Of a DNA stretch of 64,000 nucleotides, positions 52,286 to 61,066 are shown in pieces (the stretch's first letter is position 1; each line of letters begins with the position of its first letter). This DNA is from Sphingomonas aurea (lineage in GTDB: Bacteria > Pseudomonadota > Alphaproteobacteria > Sphingomonadales > Sphingomonadaceae). The stretch is from assembly GCF_030678875.1 (NCBI RefSeq), contig NZ_JAUUDS010000001.1:868001-932000 (forward strand), in the 5' to 3' direction. The notes under the pieces were generated by a model. It made no database searches. It worked only from the letters and a program-made list of their open reading frames with translations, and was not told the origin of the DNA. The position numbers and the translations under genes were made by a program.

Positions 52286-53233
52286 TCAGAGCCGGCCCAT
52301 CTTGAGGAACTTCGTCCGACGCTCGCTGCGCAGCTCCTGCGCGGAGAGCGGGGCAAGGTCCTTCAACGCACCGTCGATCGTGTCGCCCAGAGCCGAAATC
52401 GCGGCGGCGGGGGCGCGGTGGGCGCCGCCCAGCGGCTCGGCGACGATCGTGTCGATGATGCCGAGCGACTTCAGGTCCTGCGCGGTCACCCGCATCGCCT
52501 CGGCCGCGTCGGCGGCGCGGTCGGCGGTGCGCCACAGGATCGAGGCGCAGCCTTCGGGACTGATGACCGAGTAGACGGCATGCTCGAACATCAGCACGCG
52601 GTTGCCCGCGGCCAGCGCCACCGCGCCGCCAGAGCCGCCCTCGCCCACGATTGCCGCGACCACCGGCACGCCTGCGTTCAGGCATGCCTCTGTCGAGCGG
52701 GCGATCGCCTCGGCCTGGCCACGCTCCTCGGCCTGGATGCCGGGAAAGGCGCCCGACGTGTCGACGAGCGTCACGATCGGCAGGGCAAAACGGTCGGCGA
52801 GTTCGACCAGGCGGATCGCCTTGCGATACCCCTCTGGCTTGCCCATGCCGAAATTGTGGCGGATGCGGCTGGCGGTGTCGGCGCCCTTCTCGTGCCCGAT
52901 CGCGAGCACGCGGCGGCCGCGGAACGTCGCGAAGCCGCCGATGATCGCCTGGTCGTCGCCGAACGCGCGGTCGCCGGCCAGCGGCAGGAACTCGTCGAAA
53001 AGGCCGGCGACATAGTCCTTGAAGTGCGGCCGTTCCGGATGACGGGCGACCTGCGTCTTCTGCCACGGCGACAGCTTGGCGAAAGTGTCGCGCAGCAGCT
53101 TGTCGGATTTGGCCTGCAGGCGGGCGATCTCCGCGTCGATATCGACCGCGCCGTCGGCGGCGGTCTCGCGCAGTTCGTCGATCCGGCCCTGCAGCTCGGC
53201 GATCGGTTTCTCGAATTCGAGGAAGCTTGCCAT
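52286..53233 (-). CDS. accA: Acetyl-CoA carboxylase carboxyltransferase, alpha subunit
   Basis: A 315-aa subunit that with AccD moves carboxyl from biotin to acetyl-CoA, forming malonyl-CoA for fatty-acid synthesis. MASFLEFEKPIAELQ is the standard N-terminus. RHPERPHF, GHEKGADTASRIRHNFGMGKPEGYRKA, LVDTSGAFPGIQAEERGQAEAIA, GEGGSGGA and SPEGCASILWR are crotonase-fold motifs of AccA. The start at 53233 removes an upstream reading that overlaps xerD. It lies 10 bp downstream of xerD on the same strand. Confidence 0.97.
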   Translation of the reverse strand: MASFLEFEKPIAELQGRIDELRETAADGAVDIDAEIARLQAKSDKLLRDTFAKLSPWQKTQVARHPERPHFKDYVAGLFDEFLPLAGDRAFGDDQAIIGGFATFRGRRVLAIGHEKGADTASRIRHNFGMGKPEGYRKAIRLVELADRFALPIVTLVDTSGAFPGIQAEERGQAEAIARSTEACLNAGVPVVAAIVGEGGSGGAVALAAGNRVLMFEHAVYSVISPEGCASILWRTADRAADAAEAMRVTAQDLKSLGIIDTIVAEPLGGAHRAPAAAISALGDTIDGALKDLAPLSAQELRSERRTKFLKMGRL

Positions 53234-53243
53234 CGCCCGGCGG

Positions 53244-54149
53244 TTAAGGCTGGCGCGGCGCGAGGTCAACGAGCGGGTGACGTGCATTCACCAGCTCGAC
53301 CAGCCGGCCGGCATCGACATGGGTGTAGATCTCGGTCGTCGCGATGTCGGCATGGCCCAGCATCGTCTGGAGCGCGCGCAGGTCGGCACCGCCCGCCAGC
53401 AGGTGCGTCGCGAAAGCATGGCGCAGGACGTGCGGGCTGACCCGGTCGGGCGGGATCCCCGCCGCCGCCGCCAGCTCCTTGACCAGCTGGTAGAGCCGGA
53501 TGCGGGTCAGATGCCGCGCGCCGGAGGGAAAGAGGAAGGGTTTGGCCACGGGCACATGCACCCGCCACGCCGCGACGGCCGCCCGCGCCCGGTCGGAGAT
53601 CGGCACCAGCCGCTCCTTTCCGCCCTTGCCCGCCAGGATCAGGTAGGGCCGGTCGGGCGCGACCGCGTTGCGCGGCAGCGACACCAGCTCGGTCGCGCGC
53701 AGGCCCGAGCCGTAGAGCAGCTCGACGATCGCGGCGAGGCGCAGATCGCCGGGCAGCGGACGCTCCACCGCCAGCCGCTCGGCGATGGCGGCGAACAGCC
53801 GGTCTATATCGGCGTGGCTCAGTATCTTGGGCAGCGGTCGGGCGGCACCGGGGCGGGGTAGCGCGACGCCGGGGTCGTCGGCGCGGTGCCCTTCTTCGTG
53901 AAGAAAGGCGAAGAAGCGGCGCAGCGACGCCGCCTTGCGCGCGACGGTGGCGCGCGACAGCGCGCGCCACTCGGTCGCCAGTGTCTGGAGCGCCGCGGCG
54001 TCGGCCTCTGCCAGCCGCCCGCCCAGCACCTCCGACGCCAGCGACAGGTCGCTGCGGTAGGCGGCAAGCGTATTGCGCGCCGCCCCCGCCTCAGCCGCCA
54101 GCATTTCCAGGAAGCGGTCGATCAGCGGCCGGTCGGCCAGTCCGGTCAC
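53244..54149 (-). CDS. xerD: Tyrosine site-specific recombinase XerD
   Basis: A 301-aa tyrosine recombinase that resolves chromosome dimers at dif together with XerC. The N-terminal SAM-like core-binding domain begins FLEMLAAEAGAARNTLAAYRSDL. The catalytic domain shows LYGSGLRATELVSL (first Arg), GKGGKERLVPI (Lys), HVLRHAFATHLL (His, Arg), LGHADIATTEIYTH with the later His and nucleophile Tyr. The GTG start overlaps the stop of the upstream unknown gene by 4 bp. Being in a conserved accA-aroK neighbourhood, it is housekeeping, not phage. Confidence 0.93.
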   Translation of the reverse strand: MTGLADRPLIDRFLEMLAAEAGAARNTLAAYRSDLSLASEVLGGRLAEADAAALQTLATEWRALSRATVARKAASLRRFFAFLHEEGHRADDPGVALPRPGAARPLPKILSHADIDRLFAAIAERLAVERPLPGDLRLAAIVELLYGSGLRATELVSLPRNAVAPDRPYLILAGKGGKERLVPISDRARAAVAAWRVHVPVAKPFLFPSGARHLTRIRLYQLVKELAAAAGIPPDRVSPHVLRHAFATHLLAGGADLRALQTMLGHADIATTEIYTHVDAGRLVELVNARHPLVDLAPRQP

Positions 54150-55921
54150 GCGCGCGCGACCGCCTCTGCGGCGATCATCCGGGCCTCGCCCTCCAAGCCG
54201 ACCGCGCGGAGTGCGGCGACGATGCGGAACAGCGCGGCGGGCGGCACGCCGCGCCACGCGCCCGTCTGCATGCCGATGCCCGCCAGCAGCAGCACGGTGC
54301 CGGGTTGCTCATCGGCGACCGCGCGGTCGAGCGCGCGGGTCCAGCTGTCCTGCCGGCCGATCGGCACGCCGAGCGATTCGGCGGCACGCTCCACCTCGAT
54401 CTGCGGCATCCGGCCGAGCCCGGCGAGTCCGGCGAAGAGCAGCCGCTGCCGCACCGCCCCGCCGCCATAGCCGTCCACGTCGCTCGCCGCGTAGCGCCGG
54501 CCGCCATCGGGATCGGACAGCGCCAGCAGCGCCCAGGCCTGCCCCCCGGCCGGCACCACTCCTGCCCAGCGCTGTGCCGTCCGGTCGAGCCCGGCCGACA
54601 GCATCGCGGCGATGAGCCGGTCCGCGTCTGCGTTGTTCGGCCCCGCCGGCTGACGCACCGCGGCACGGGCAGTCAGGATCAGCCGGCCATAGCCAGGATC
54701 ATTGCCCCAGATCTGGCGCAGCGCCGTCAGCCGCGCCGCCGGATCCGGATCGGTATAGGCGGTGCGAAGGTCGGCGGCGGTCGAGGCGGCGGCGGCCGGT
54801 GCGTCGTCCGCCATCGCCACCGCGCCATAAAGGTCGACGAGCGCGATGTTCGAGAACACGCCCTGCGCCGCCGCCTGCTCGGCGATGGCTACGCGGTCCT
54901 TGACCGGAACAGAGGGCGACAGCGCCTGCCAGGAGCGGACCTGCGGGCCGACCGCGGTGTAGAAATCGTCAGGGATCGCCACGCCGGTCGCGGTCGCCAA
55001 TCCGAAGCGCCACGGCGTCAGCCGGTCGGCATCGGTCCACTCGATCGTCACCGCCTGGCGCCCCTGGCCAGCCGCGCCCATCACCTTCTCGGCGAGGTGC
55101 TGGTCGAACCCGGTACCGACCCGGCGGCGGCGAACGGCGGCAAAGGCCGCGCGCGCCGCCGCGCCGTCACCCGCGAGCGCGGTGCAGACCGGGCGGGCGA
55201 GCGCCCAGGCGCCCTCCCCCGTCGTCGCCAGCCCGGCATCGGCGAGCGGGCAGAGCCCGGCCGGATCGCCCGCGGCCAGCATCGCGTTGAGCGCGACCTG
55301 ATAGAGTTTGGGCGTGTAGTTGCCGTTGTCGACCTGCTGGACGACCGCGCGCGCCGCGACCGATTCGCCCATGCGCAGCAGCAGCCAGGCACGCTCGGCG
55401 GCGAAATCGGCACCGTTCAGATGGCGGGGCGTGTCGAGTTGCCCAACCAGCGCACGGCGCAGCGCGATGGACAGCCAGCGTGACGGCAGCGGCGCGGCCA
55501 TGCGGCGCATCAACTGCTCGACATAGATTCCGTCCGCCCGCCCGAACGCGTCGGGCGCGATGCCACGTCCGACGCCGACATCGCTCAGCGAGCGTCGCGC
55601 CGAGGCCGGCATCTCATAGGCGGCCAGCGTCGCCGGATCGACCGGGCTGGGCGTGGCGCTCGGCGTCGGCAGCGGCGACGGCGTGTCGGTGGGCAGCGGC
55701 TGGACGACCGCACCGGTCGCGTCGGGCGTCGCCAGCGGTCGCGGGGTCGCGGTACCGCCGGGGCGCGGCACCGTTGGCGTCGCCGTGGCGCGCGGCGCAG
55801 GGGCGGGTTCACCAAAGCCGGGCGGCAGGATCGACTCGGGCCGGTCCTGCGCCAGCCCGGCTCCACCGATTACGAGGGCGCCGAGCGCCGCCGCCAGCAG
55901 CGCCCTATTGGAGGTTCGCAA
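54146..55921 (-). CDS. Large exported protein of unknown function with Pro/Thr-rich linker
   Basis: About 591 aa from a TTG at 55921, which yields a clean signal peptide RTSNRALLAAALGALVIGGAGLAQ; a GTG at 55966 gives an Arg/Ser-rich extension instead. A low-complexity Pro/Thr/Ser region (about 30-95) is followed by an Ala-rich alpha-solenoid-like region. Segments there such as AERAWLLLRMGESVAARAVVQQVDNG and LVDLYGAVAMADD resemble degenerate TPR-type helical pairs. I know no function. It overlaps both the 44-aa gene upstream and xerD downstream, so all are in one transcript. It would sit in the periplasm. Confidence 0.72.
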   Translation of the reverse strand: MRTSNRALLAAALGALVIGGAGLAQDRPESILPPGFGEPAPAPRATATPTVPRPGGTATPRPLATPDATGAVVQPLPTDTPSPLPTPSATPSPVDPATLAAYEMPASARRSLSDVGVGRGIAPDAFGRADGIYVEQLMRRMAAPLPSRWLSIALRRALVGQLDTPRHLNGADFAAERAWLLLRMGESVAARAVVQQVDNGNYTPKLYQVALNAMLAAGDPAGLCPLADAGLATTGEGAWALARPVCTALAGDGAAARAAFAAVRRRRVGTGFDQHLAEKVMGAAGQGRQAVTIEWTDADRLTPWRFGLATATGVAIPDDFYTAVGPQVRSWQALSPSVPVKDRVAIAEQAAAQGVFSNIALVDLYGAVAMADDAPAAAASTAADLRTAYTDPDPAARLTALRQIWGNDPGYGRLILTARAAVRQPAGPNNADADRLIAAMLSAGLDRTAQRWAGVVPAGGQAWALLALSDPDGGRRYAASDVDGYGGGAVRQRLLFAGLAGLGRMPQIEVERAAESLGVPIGRQDSWTRALDRAVADEQPGTVLLLAGIGMQTGAWRGVPPAALFRIVAALRAVGLEGEARMIAAEAVARA

Positions 55922-56039
55922 GCGAGACCTGCTTCTCGACCTGAGTCGTCGGCCGTTCCGAATCACGGCCCGCGAGCAGGAACAGCCCGCCCCCGATCAC
56001 GGCGACGAGGATGATGAGGAAGACGACCAGGCGGGACAT
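55905..56039 (-). CDS. 44-aa single-pass membrane microprotein
   Basis: A 44-residue product, MSRLVVFLIILVAVIGGGLFLLAG followed by a charged tail ERPTTQVEKQVSLANLQ. One membrane helix and a short soluble tail are plain. The stop overlaps the start of the large exported protein by 17 bp. Its first codon is 96 bp from aroK on the other strand, where both promoters must lie. The tight overlap and the same orientation suggest it is a partner or regulator of the large protein. No family recognised. Confidence 0.65.
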   Translation of the reverse strand: MSRLVVFLIILVAVIGGGLFLLAGRDSERPTTQVEKQVSLANLQ

Positions 56040-56135
56040 GGAAAAAGCCTTGATGACGTAGAACCGGGCGGAAGAGTCGTAGGGGCGGCGGTACTTTTTG
56101 CGTGAACGCCCTGCGGCTGTATAGCGCGGCCCGCG

Positions 56136-56666
56136 ATGATGGAAAGCCAAACCCCCTGGACCGGCCGGCCGCTGGTGCTCGTCGGGCTGATGGGGGTCGG
56201 CAAGTCGACCGTCGGACGCCGACTGGCGACCCGGCTCGACCTGCCGTTCGTCGATGCCGATCACGAGATCGAATCGGCCGCCGGGCTCAGCATCACCGAG
56301 ATCTTCGATCGGTTCGGCGAACCCTATTTCCGCGACGGCGAGCGGCGCGTGATCGGGCGGCTGATGGACGGCACGCCCAAGGTGATCGCCACCGGCGGCG
56401 GCGCCTTCGTCAACGACGAGACGCGCGCCCTGATCCTCGACCAGTCGACCGCGATCTGGCTGCATGCCCATCCCGAGATCCTGGCCGAGCGGGTCCGCCG
56501 CCGCGACACCCGCCCGCTACTGCGCGGCAAGGACGCACGCCAGGTGCTGACCGATCTCGCCGCCAAGCGCGATCCGCTATACGCGATGGCGCCCATCCAT
56601 GTCGCCAGCCAGCGCGGGCCGCACGAGGCGACCGTCAACGCCATATTGAAAGCCATCGGACGATGA
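56136..56666 (+). CDS. aroK: Shikimate kinase
   Basis: A 176-aa kinase that makes shikimate 3-phosphate with ATP in the aromatic amino-acid pathway. Walker A is GLMGVGKST (residues 17-25). DADHEIE at about residue 40 binds shikimate, FGEPYFRDGERRVI holds its Arg, ATGGGAFV follows, and RDTRPLLRG is the lid. MESQT one codon on is an equal start choice. It overlaps aroB by 4 bp (ATGA) and is divergent from the microprotein gene. Confidence 0.96.
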   Translation: MMESQTPWTGRPLVLVGLMGVGKSTVGRRLATRLDLPFVDADHEIESAAGLSITEIFDRFGEPYFRDGERRVIGRLMDGTPKVIATGGGAFVNDETRALILDQSTAIWLHAHPEILAERVRRRDTRPLLRGKDARQVLTDLAAKRDPLYAMAPIHVASQRGPHEATVNAILKAIGR

Positions 56667-57793
56667 AGGTCACGGTCGAACTGGGTTCCCGCAGCTACCC
56701 GATCCTGATTGAGCCGGGGCTGCTGGCGCAGGCGGGCGAACATCTGGCGCCGCTGGCGCGCGGGCGGCCGATGGCGATCGTCACCGACGAGAATGTCCGT
56801 CCGCATCTCGACACCCTGCAGGCGGCGATGAACGCGGCGGGCATCGCCAGCGAGGCGCTGGTGCTGCCGCCCGGTGAGGCGACGAAGAGCTGGGCGCGGC
56901 TGGCCGAGGTGTGCGACTGGCTGCTGCGTCAGGGCGTCGAGCGCGGCGATCACGTCGTGGCGCTCGGCGGCGGGGTGATCGGCGACCTGGTGGGTTTCGC
57001 CTGCGCGATCCTGAAGCGCGGGTGTGGTTTCGTGCAGATCCCGACGACGCTGCTGGCTCAGGTCGATTCGTCGGTCGGCGGCAAGACCGCGATCAACACG
57101 CCCGCCGGCAAGAACCTGATCGGCGCCTTTCACCAGCCGTCCCTGGTGCTGATCGACCCGGCGGTCCTCGACACGCTGTCCCCCCGCGAGCTGGCGGCCG
57201 GCTATGCCGAGGTGGTCAAATACGGGCTGATCGACGACGCGGACTTCTTCGCCTGGTGCGAGGCGAATGGCGCCGCACTGCTGGCGGGCGACGTCGACGC
57301 GCGGGTCCATGCCATCGCTCACTCGGTCGCCGCCAAGGCGCGGATCGTTGCCGCGGACGAGCACGAGACCAACGGCACCCGCGCGCTCCTGAACCTGGGC
57401 CACACCTTCGGTCATGCGCTGGAGGCAGAGGCGGGCTTCGACGGCAGCCTGATCCACGGCGAGGGCGTAGCGGCGGGCATCGCCCTCGCCTTCCGTTTCT
57501 CCGTCGCCCAAGGACTGTGCGCTATTGCCGAGGCCGAGCGGGTTGCCGCGCATTTCCGCGCCGTCGGCCTGCCTGATGGGCTGGCGCGGGCGGGGATCGC
57601 GGCCGACGGCGCGAGGCTGGTCGACCATATGCGCCACGACAAGAAGATGGCGGCGGGCACCCTGCCCTTCCTGCTCGTGCGCGGGATCGGGCGGACCTAT
57701 GTCGACCGCACGGTCGATCTCGCCACGGTCGAGCGCTTCCTCGATGCCGAGCCGCGTAGGATGCCGGGCGCCGTGCCGTGCCCAACGGCGTAA
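56663..57793 (+). CDS. aroB: 3-dehydroquinate synthase
   Basis: A 376-aa NAD- and zinc-dependent enzyme that closes DAHP to 3-dehydroquinate. [48 protein letters not shown] and [11 protein letters not shown] are the core motifs. The zinc ligands are in the last of these, in [11 protein letters not shown] and in HGEGVAAG. It is the second enzyme of the pathway, encoded downstream of aroK in the common alphaproteobacterial order. Its last five codons overlap the start of a DUF2256 gene in another frame. Confidence 0.97.
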   Translation: MKVTVELGSRSYPILIEPGLLAQAGEHLAPLARGRPMAIVTDENVRPHLDTLQAAMNAAGIASEALVLPPGEATKSWARLAEVCDWLLRQGVERGDHVVALGGGVIGDLVGFACAILKRGCGFVQIPTTLLAQVDSSVGGKTAINTPAGKNLIGAFHQPSLVLIDPAVLDTLSPRELAAGYAEVVKYGLIDDADFFAWCEANGAALLAGDVDARVHAIAHSVAAKARIVAADEHETNGTRALLNLGHTFGHALEAEAGFDGSLIHGEGVAAGIALAFRFSVAQGLCAIAEAERVAAHFRAVGLPDGLARAGIAADGARLVDHMRHDKKMAAGTLPFLLVRGIGRTYVDRTVDLATVERFLDAEPRRMPGAVPCPTA

Positions 57794-57921
57794 AGAAGCG
57801 CGATCTGCCGACGAAAACCTGCCCCGCCTGCGGCCGGCCATTTACCTGGCGAAAGAAATGGGCGCGCGACTGGGAGCACGTCGTCTACTGCTCGGACGCA
57901 TGCCGTCGCCAACGGCCATGA
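57778..57921 (+). CDS. DUF2256 small zinc-finger-like protein
   Basis: A 47-aa protein from GTG 57778, reading [19 protein letters not shown], then [20 protein letters not shown] and ACRRQRP. Two cysteine pairs, CPAC and CSDAC, would bind one zinc; [10 protein letters not shown] is diagnostic of DUF2256. It begins inside aroB in the +1 relative frame, overlapping by 16 bp, so it is probably translated by coupling. The family has no firm function, though a nucleic-acid or protein-binding role is plausible. Confidence 0.8.
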   Translation: MPNGVKKRDLPTKTCPACGRPFTWRKKWARDWEHVVYCSDACRRQRP

Positions 57922-58001
57922 TTAACATCGCGCTGTTTGTACCATTCTGACACGGTGATCGAAAAAGGTTCCCGATCAGGATTTTCTGGTGAACTTTCTG
58001 G

Positions 58002-58016
58002 TTAACCGGGGATTAG
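58002..58016. promoter_or_regulatory. CtrA-like site upstream of the PEP-CTERM gene
   Basis: TTAA-N7-TTAG on the plus strand, or CTAA-N7-TTAAC on the minus strand, matches the CtrA consensus TTAA-N7-TTAAC with one mismatch. It lies 55-69 bp before the PEP-CTERM start, a suitable promoter distance. The ribosome site GGGAG precedes the ATG by eight bases. The remaining 57922-58070 gap shows nothing else. Confidence 0.3.
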
Positions 58017-58070
58017 GCCCGCAACGTTTGTCGCAGGACGGCAGGCGTTTGTCGAACAGGGAGATCCCGT

Positions 58071-58697
58071 ATGCGTTTGAAGACCATCGCCCTTGCCGCG
58101 TCCGCCTTGTGCGTGATGCCGTCCGCCGCCAATGCCGCCGTCACCGCAACGCTGGGCAGCAGCGGGGGCACGCTCGTGTCGCTCAGCCAGGCCGGCCTGA
58201 ACGGTGGCGCAGTTGCCACCCTGTCCGGTGGCACGGTGTACACCAACGACCGTCCGTTTGCCGACATGCCTGCCGGCACCATCTTCGGCAACGCCTTCCT
58301 CGCGGTTGGCCCGACCGCGGGTCAGCCGGCCACGCTGACCTTCACCAACGCGCTGACCTATCTCAGCTTCCTGTGGGGTTCGCCCGACACGTACAACCAG
58401 CTGACGCTCACCACCAACCAGCGCAGCTATACCTACACCGCCAATTCGCTGGGTTTCACCACGACCGACGGCAACCAGAGCATCTCGCAGGCGGTGCAGT
58501 TCGCCGCGAGCGCTGGTGAGACGATCAGCAGCATCTCGTTCAACAATTCGCCGGCTGTGGATGCGTTCGAAACCGCCAACTACCGCATCACCGCGGTGCC
58601 GGAACCCGCCACCTGGGCGATGCTGCTGGTCGGCTTCGGCATGGTCGGCGCCGCATCGCGCTATCGCCGTCGCAGCGTTCGCGCCGCGATCGCCTGA
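58071..58697 (+). CDS. PEPxxWA-CTERM sorting-domain exported protein
   Basis: A 208-aa protein with a signal peptide (MRLKTIALAASALCVMPSAANA). A beta-rich middle (about 25-175) contains TLTFTNALTYLSFLWGSPDTYNQL. The C-terminal exosortase signal is VPEPATWAMLLVGFGMVGAA with RYRRRS after it. It is exported, then anchored and cut by an exosortase encoded elsewhere. Similar proteins are surface or matrix components in sphingomonads. It is a single-gene unit with its own terminator and a possible CtrA site upstream. Confidence 0.9.
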   Translation: MRLKTIALAASALCVMPSAANAAVTATLGSSGGTLVSLSQAGLNGGAVATLSGGTVYTNDRPFADMPAGTIFGNAFLAVGPTAGQPATLTFTNALTYLSFLWGSPDTYNQLTLTTNQRSYTYTANSLGFTTTDGNQSISQAVQFAASAGETISSISFNNSPAVDAFETANYRITAVPEPATWAMLLVGFGMVGAASRYRRRSVRAAIA

Positions 58698-58721
58698 ACG
58701 GCCGAGCCGTAACGGACAGGG

Positions 58722-58756
58722 AAGCCGCGGGCCGCAAGGCTCGCGGCTTTCTTATT
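58722..58756 (+). terminator. Terminator of the PEP-CTERM gene
   Basis: Stem AAGCCGCG (58722-58729) pairs with CGCGGCTT (58742-58749). An inner GCC/GGC pair around a GCAA tetraloop and single-base bulges complete it, followed by TCTTATT. It starts 24 bp past the stop. Confidence 0.7.
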
Positions 58757-58834
58757 GCCTGGAGCGAGTGGAAGCGTACCCGTGCTCCTGCGAACGCGAG
58801 ACGTTGCGTGGGTTTCGCGTCGGCACCTCTTCTT

Positions 58835-58932
58835 TCGTCATGCCGGGCTGGTCCCGGCATCCACGGCTCCGCAAGAACAGCGTATCGAGCGTATGCGGTT
58901 CGGTGGATGCCGGGACGAGCCCGGCATGACGA
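58835..58932. repeat. Dispersed palindrome (second copy of the TCGTCATGCC family)
   Basis: Arms 58835-58866 and 58901-58932 are inverted repeats matching at 30 of 32 bases around a 34-bp spacer. Each arm itself contains the small palindrome TGCCGGG...CCCGGCA. The arm ends equal those of the element at 41110-41258. It lies between the terminator of the PEP-CTERM gene and the convergent DUF423 gene. The rest of 58757-58982 shows nothing. Confidence 0.8.
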
Positions 58933-58982
58933 AGGGAATTCTGCACAAATCCTGCGGACGCGGGGAGCGCCTTCCGAATATC

Positions 58983-59309
58983 CTAACCGCGTAGCTGCCA
59001 GGCGAGCCAGAGCCAGCCGCCGATCAGCAACGCGCCGCCGATCGGCGTCACCGCGCCCAGCCAGCGCGGCGCGCCCAGCGCCATGGCGTAGAGGGTGACC
59101 GCGAAGATCGCCCCGCCCGCGACGAACAGCCACGCCGGGCCGCGCGCCTCCCAGCGGAGCGCGACGAGGGCGGCGACCGCGTGGATCAGCTGATACTGGC
59201 CGCCTGTGCGCAGCCACTCCGCCGCCTGACCGGAGGCGCCATGTGCGCCGAACGCACCGGCGGCGACGGCGAGCGCGCCCGACAGCGCGGCGAAGACGGC
59301 GAGGATCAT
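58983..59309 (-). CDS. DUF423 family small membrane protein
   Basis: A 108-aa inner-membrane protein with four hydrophobic segments. The start MILAVFAALSGALAVAAGAFGAHG is the hallmark of DUF423, followed by TGGQYQLIHAVAALVAL and the helices around ALGAPRWLGAVTPIGGALLIGGW. Function is unknown. The ATG overlaps the stop of the antiporter gene by 4 bp, making it the last gene of the cvpA operon. The extent and all landmarks agree with the family. Confidence 0.9.
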   Translation of the reverse strand: MILAVFAALSGALAVAAGAFGAHGASGQAAEWLRTGGQYQLIHAVAALVALRWEARGPAWLFVAGGAIFAVTLYAMALGAPRWLGAVTPIGGALLIGGWLWLAWQLRG

Positions 59310-61066
59310 CGCGGGTCGTTCCCCCAGGGAAAGCGCTCGGCGGTTTCGGCACGAGCGGCTCGAATGTCGCCTGCTTCCACCTGGATACGCAGCCGCTCCT
59401 TGTCGCGCGCGCGGTACATTTCTTCCGCGCGATCGATGTCGGCCGGCGCGATGCCGAGCCCGCGCATCGCCAGGCGCGCCATCTTCACCGCGGATTCCAG
59501 CACCTCGCGCACGACATAGTCGGCCGGGCCCTTCTTCAGCTTGATGAGCGCACGCCGGTCATAGGCGCGGACATAGATGGCGGCATTGGGGAACGCCTCG
59601 TGCACGCCCTCGACCATCTCGGGCTCGATCTGGTCGCCGTCGATGCAGAACAGGATCAGTTCGGCGTCCGCCGCCCCCGCCTGGCGCAGCAGGTCGAGCC
59701 GGGTGCCGTCCCCGTAGTAGACCTTGGCGCCGAACTCGCCCGCGATGTCGATCATCTCGATGTCGCGGTCGATCAGCGTGACGGGAATGTCCTGGGTCAG
59801 CAGCATCTGGCCGACCGTCTGGCCGAACCGGCCATAGCCGACGATGATCGCGTTGGCGCCGTCGGCGGTCGGCCCGTCGCGCTCGCCGCCCTTGACGATC
59901 GGCTCGGCGCGGAAACGGCGAGTGGCGCTCATCAGGAATGGCGTGGTCGCCATCGACAGGGTGATGATCGCGCCGAACAGGCTGGCCGCCTGTGGCTCGA
60001 TCAGCAGCCCCGACTGCGCCTGCGCGAAGAGGACGAAGCCGAACTCGCCGCCCTGGCTGAGCAGCAGGCCGAGCGCCAGCGCACCGCGCCACGTCATGCG
60101 GAAGGCGAGGCCGATCAGGAAGATCACCAGCGCCTTGGTGGCGATCAGCGCCGCCGCCATGCCGGCGACGAACAGTGGTCGCTCGGCGATGGCGTTCAGG
60201 TCGAGCATCATACCGATCGCCAGGAAGAACAGGCCGAGCAGGATCGAGCGGAACGGCTCCACGTCCGCCTCCAGCTCGTGGCGATACGGGCTGTCGGCGA
60301 GCATCACGCCGGCGATGAAGGCGCCGAGCGCGGTCGACAGGCCCAGCAGTTCCATCACCGCCGCACTGGCAATGACGGTGAACAGGCCGGCGAACACGAA
60401 CATCTCGCGCTCGCCCAGATTGCCGATCAGCCGGAACAGCGGCCGCAGCAGGAAACGCCCGGCCAGCACCAGCCCCACGACGGCGCCCACCGTCTCGAGC
60501 GCGAGCAGCCAGCCCGGTGGTCCATGCGCGTCGGCGGGATTGCGGCTCATCGCGGCGATGATGGTGATGAGCGGGACGATCGACAGGTCCTGGAACAGCA
60601 GGATCGCAAAGGTCCGCTCCCCGAAGGCCGTTCGCATCCGGCCCGACGACTGAAGCATCGGCAGCACCTGCGCGGTCGACGACAGGCCGAGCGGCAGGCC
60701 GAGCGCCAACGCCGCCGCGGGCGAGAAGCCGGCGAGCAGCACCACGCCGGTGATCGCCAGCCCGCACAGCGCGACCTGGACGAGCCCGACGCCGAAGATT
60801 TCCTGCTTCATCCGCCACAATCGTGACGGGTTCAGCTCCAGCCCGACGATGAACAGGAGGAGCGTGATGCCGAGTTCGGCGATCCCCATCTTCGATTCCG
60901 CATCGCCGACCAGCCCCAGCACATGCGGGCCGACCACCGCCCCAGCGACGAGATAACCCAGCGTCGCGCCAAGTCCCAGCCGCCGGAACAGCAGCACGAA
61001 GGCAAGGCCCATGCCGAGCAGCACGGCGCCGTCGCGCAGCAGGGAGAACTCGCCGGTGCCATGCAT
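59306..61066 (-). CDS. CPA2 family monovalent cation:proton antiporter with RCK domain (KefB/KefC-like)
   Basis: A 586-aa transporter. About 12 membrane helices (Na_H_Exchanger) run from AVLLGMGLAFVLLFRRLGLGATLGYLVAG to about residue 390, with GLELNPSRLW, LSSTAQVLPML and LGAFIAGVMLADSPYRHELE as family landmarks. A TrkA-N/RCK domain follows, IIVGYGRFGQTVGQMLL, binding NAD or nucleotide. A C-terminal tail lies after AIYVRAYD. It exchanges K or Na for protons. MHGTGEF is the start by overlap with the IscU-like gene; earlier sequence is Arg/Gly-rich. Confidence 0.93.
   Translation of the reverse strand: MHGTGEFSLLRDGAVLLGMGLAFVLLFRRLGLGATLGYLVAGAVVGPHVLGLVGDAESKMGIAELGITLLLFIVGLELNPSRLWRMKQEIFGVGLVQVALCGLAITGVVLLAGFSPAAALALGLPLGLSSTAQVLPMLQSSGRMRTAFGERTFAILLFQDLSIVPLITIIAAMSRNPADAHGPPGWLLALETVGAVVGLVLAGRFLLRPLFRLIGNLGEREMFVFAGLFTVIASAAVMELLGLSTALGAFIAGVMLADSPYRHELEADVEPFRSILLGLFFLAIGMMLDLNAIAERPLFVAGMAAALIATKALVIFLIGLAFRMTWRGALALGLLLSQGGEFGFVLFAQAQSGLLIEPQAASLFGAIITLSMATTPFLMSATRRFRAEPIVKGGERDGPTADGANAIIVGYGRFGQTVGQMLLTQDIPVTLIDRDIEMIDIAGEFGAKVYYGDGTRLDLLRQAGAADAELILFCIDGDQIEPEMVEGVHEAFPNAAIYVRAYDRRALIKLKKGPADYVVREVLESAVKMARLAMRGLGIAPADIDRAEEMYRARDKERLRIQVEAGDIRAARAETAERFPWGNDPR

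Noticed and set aside
53244..54149. Phage or island integrase
   Set aside because: The tyrosine recombinase is in the conserved accA/aroK setting and has XerD-like length and motifs, with no att site or phage genes nearby.
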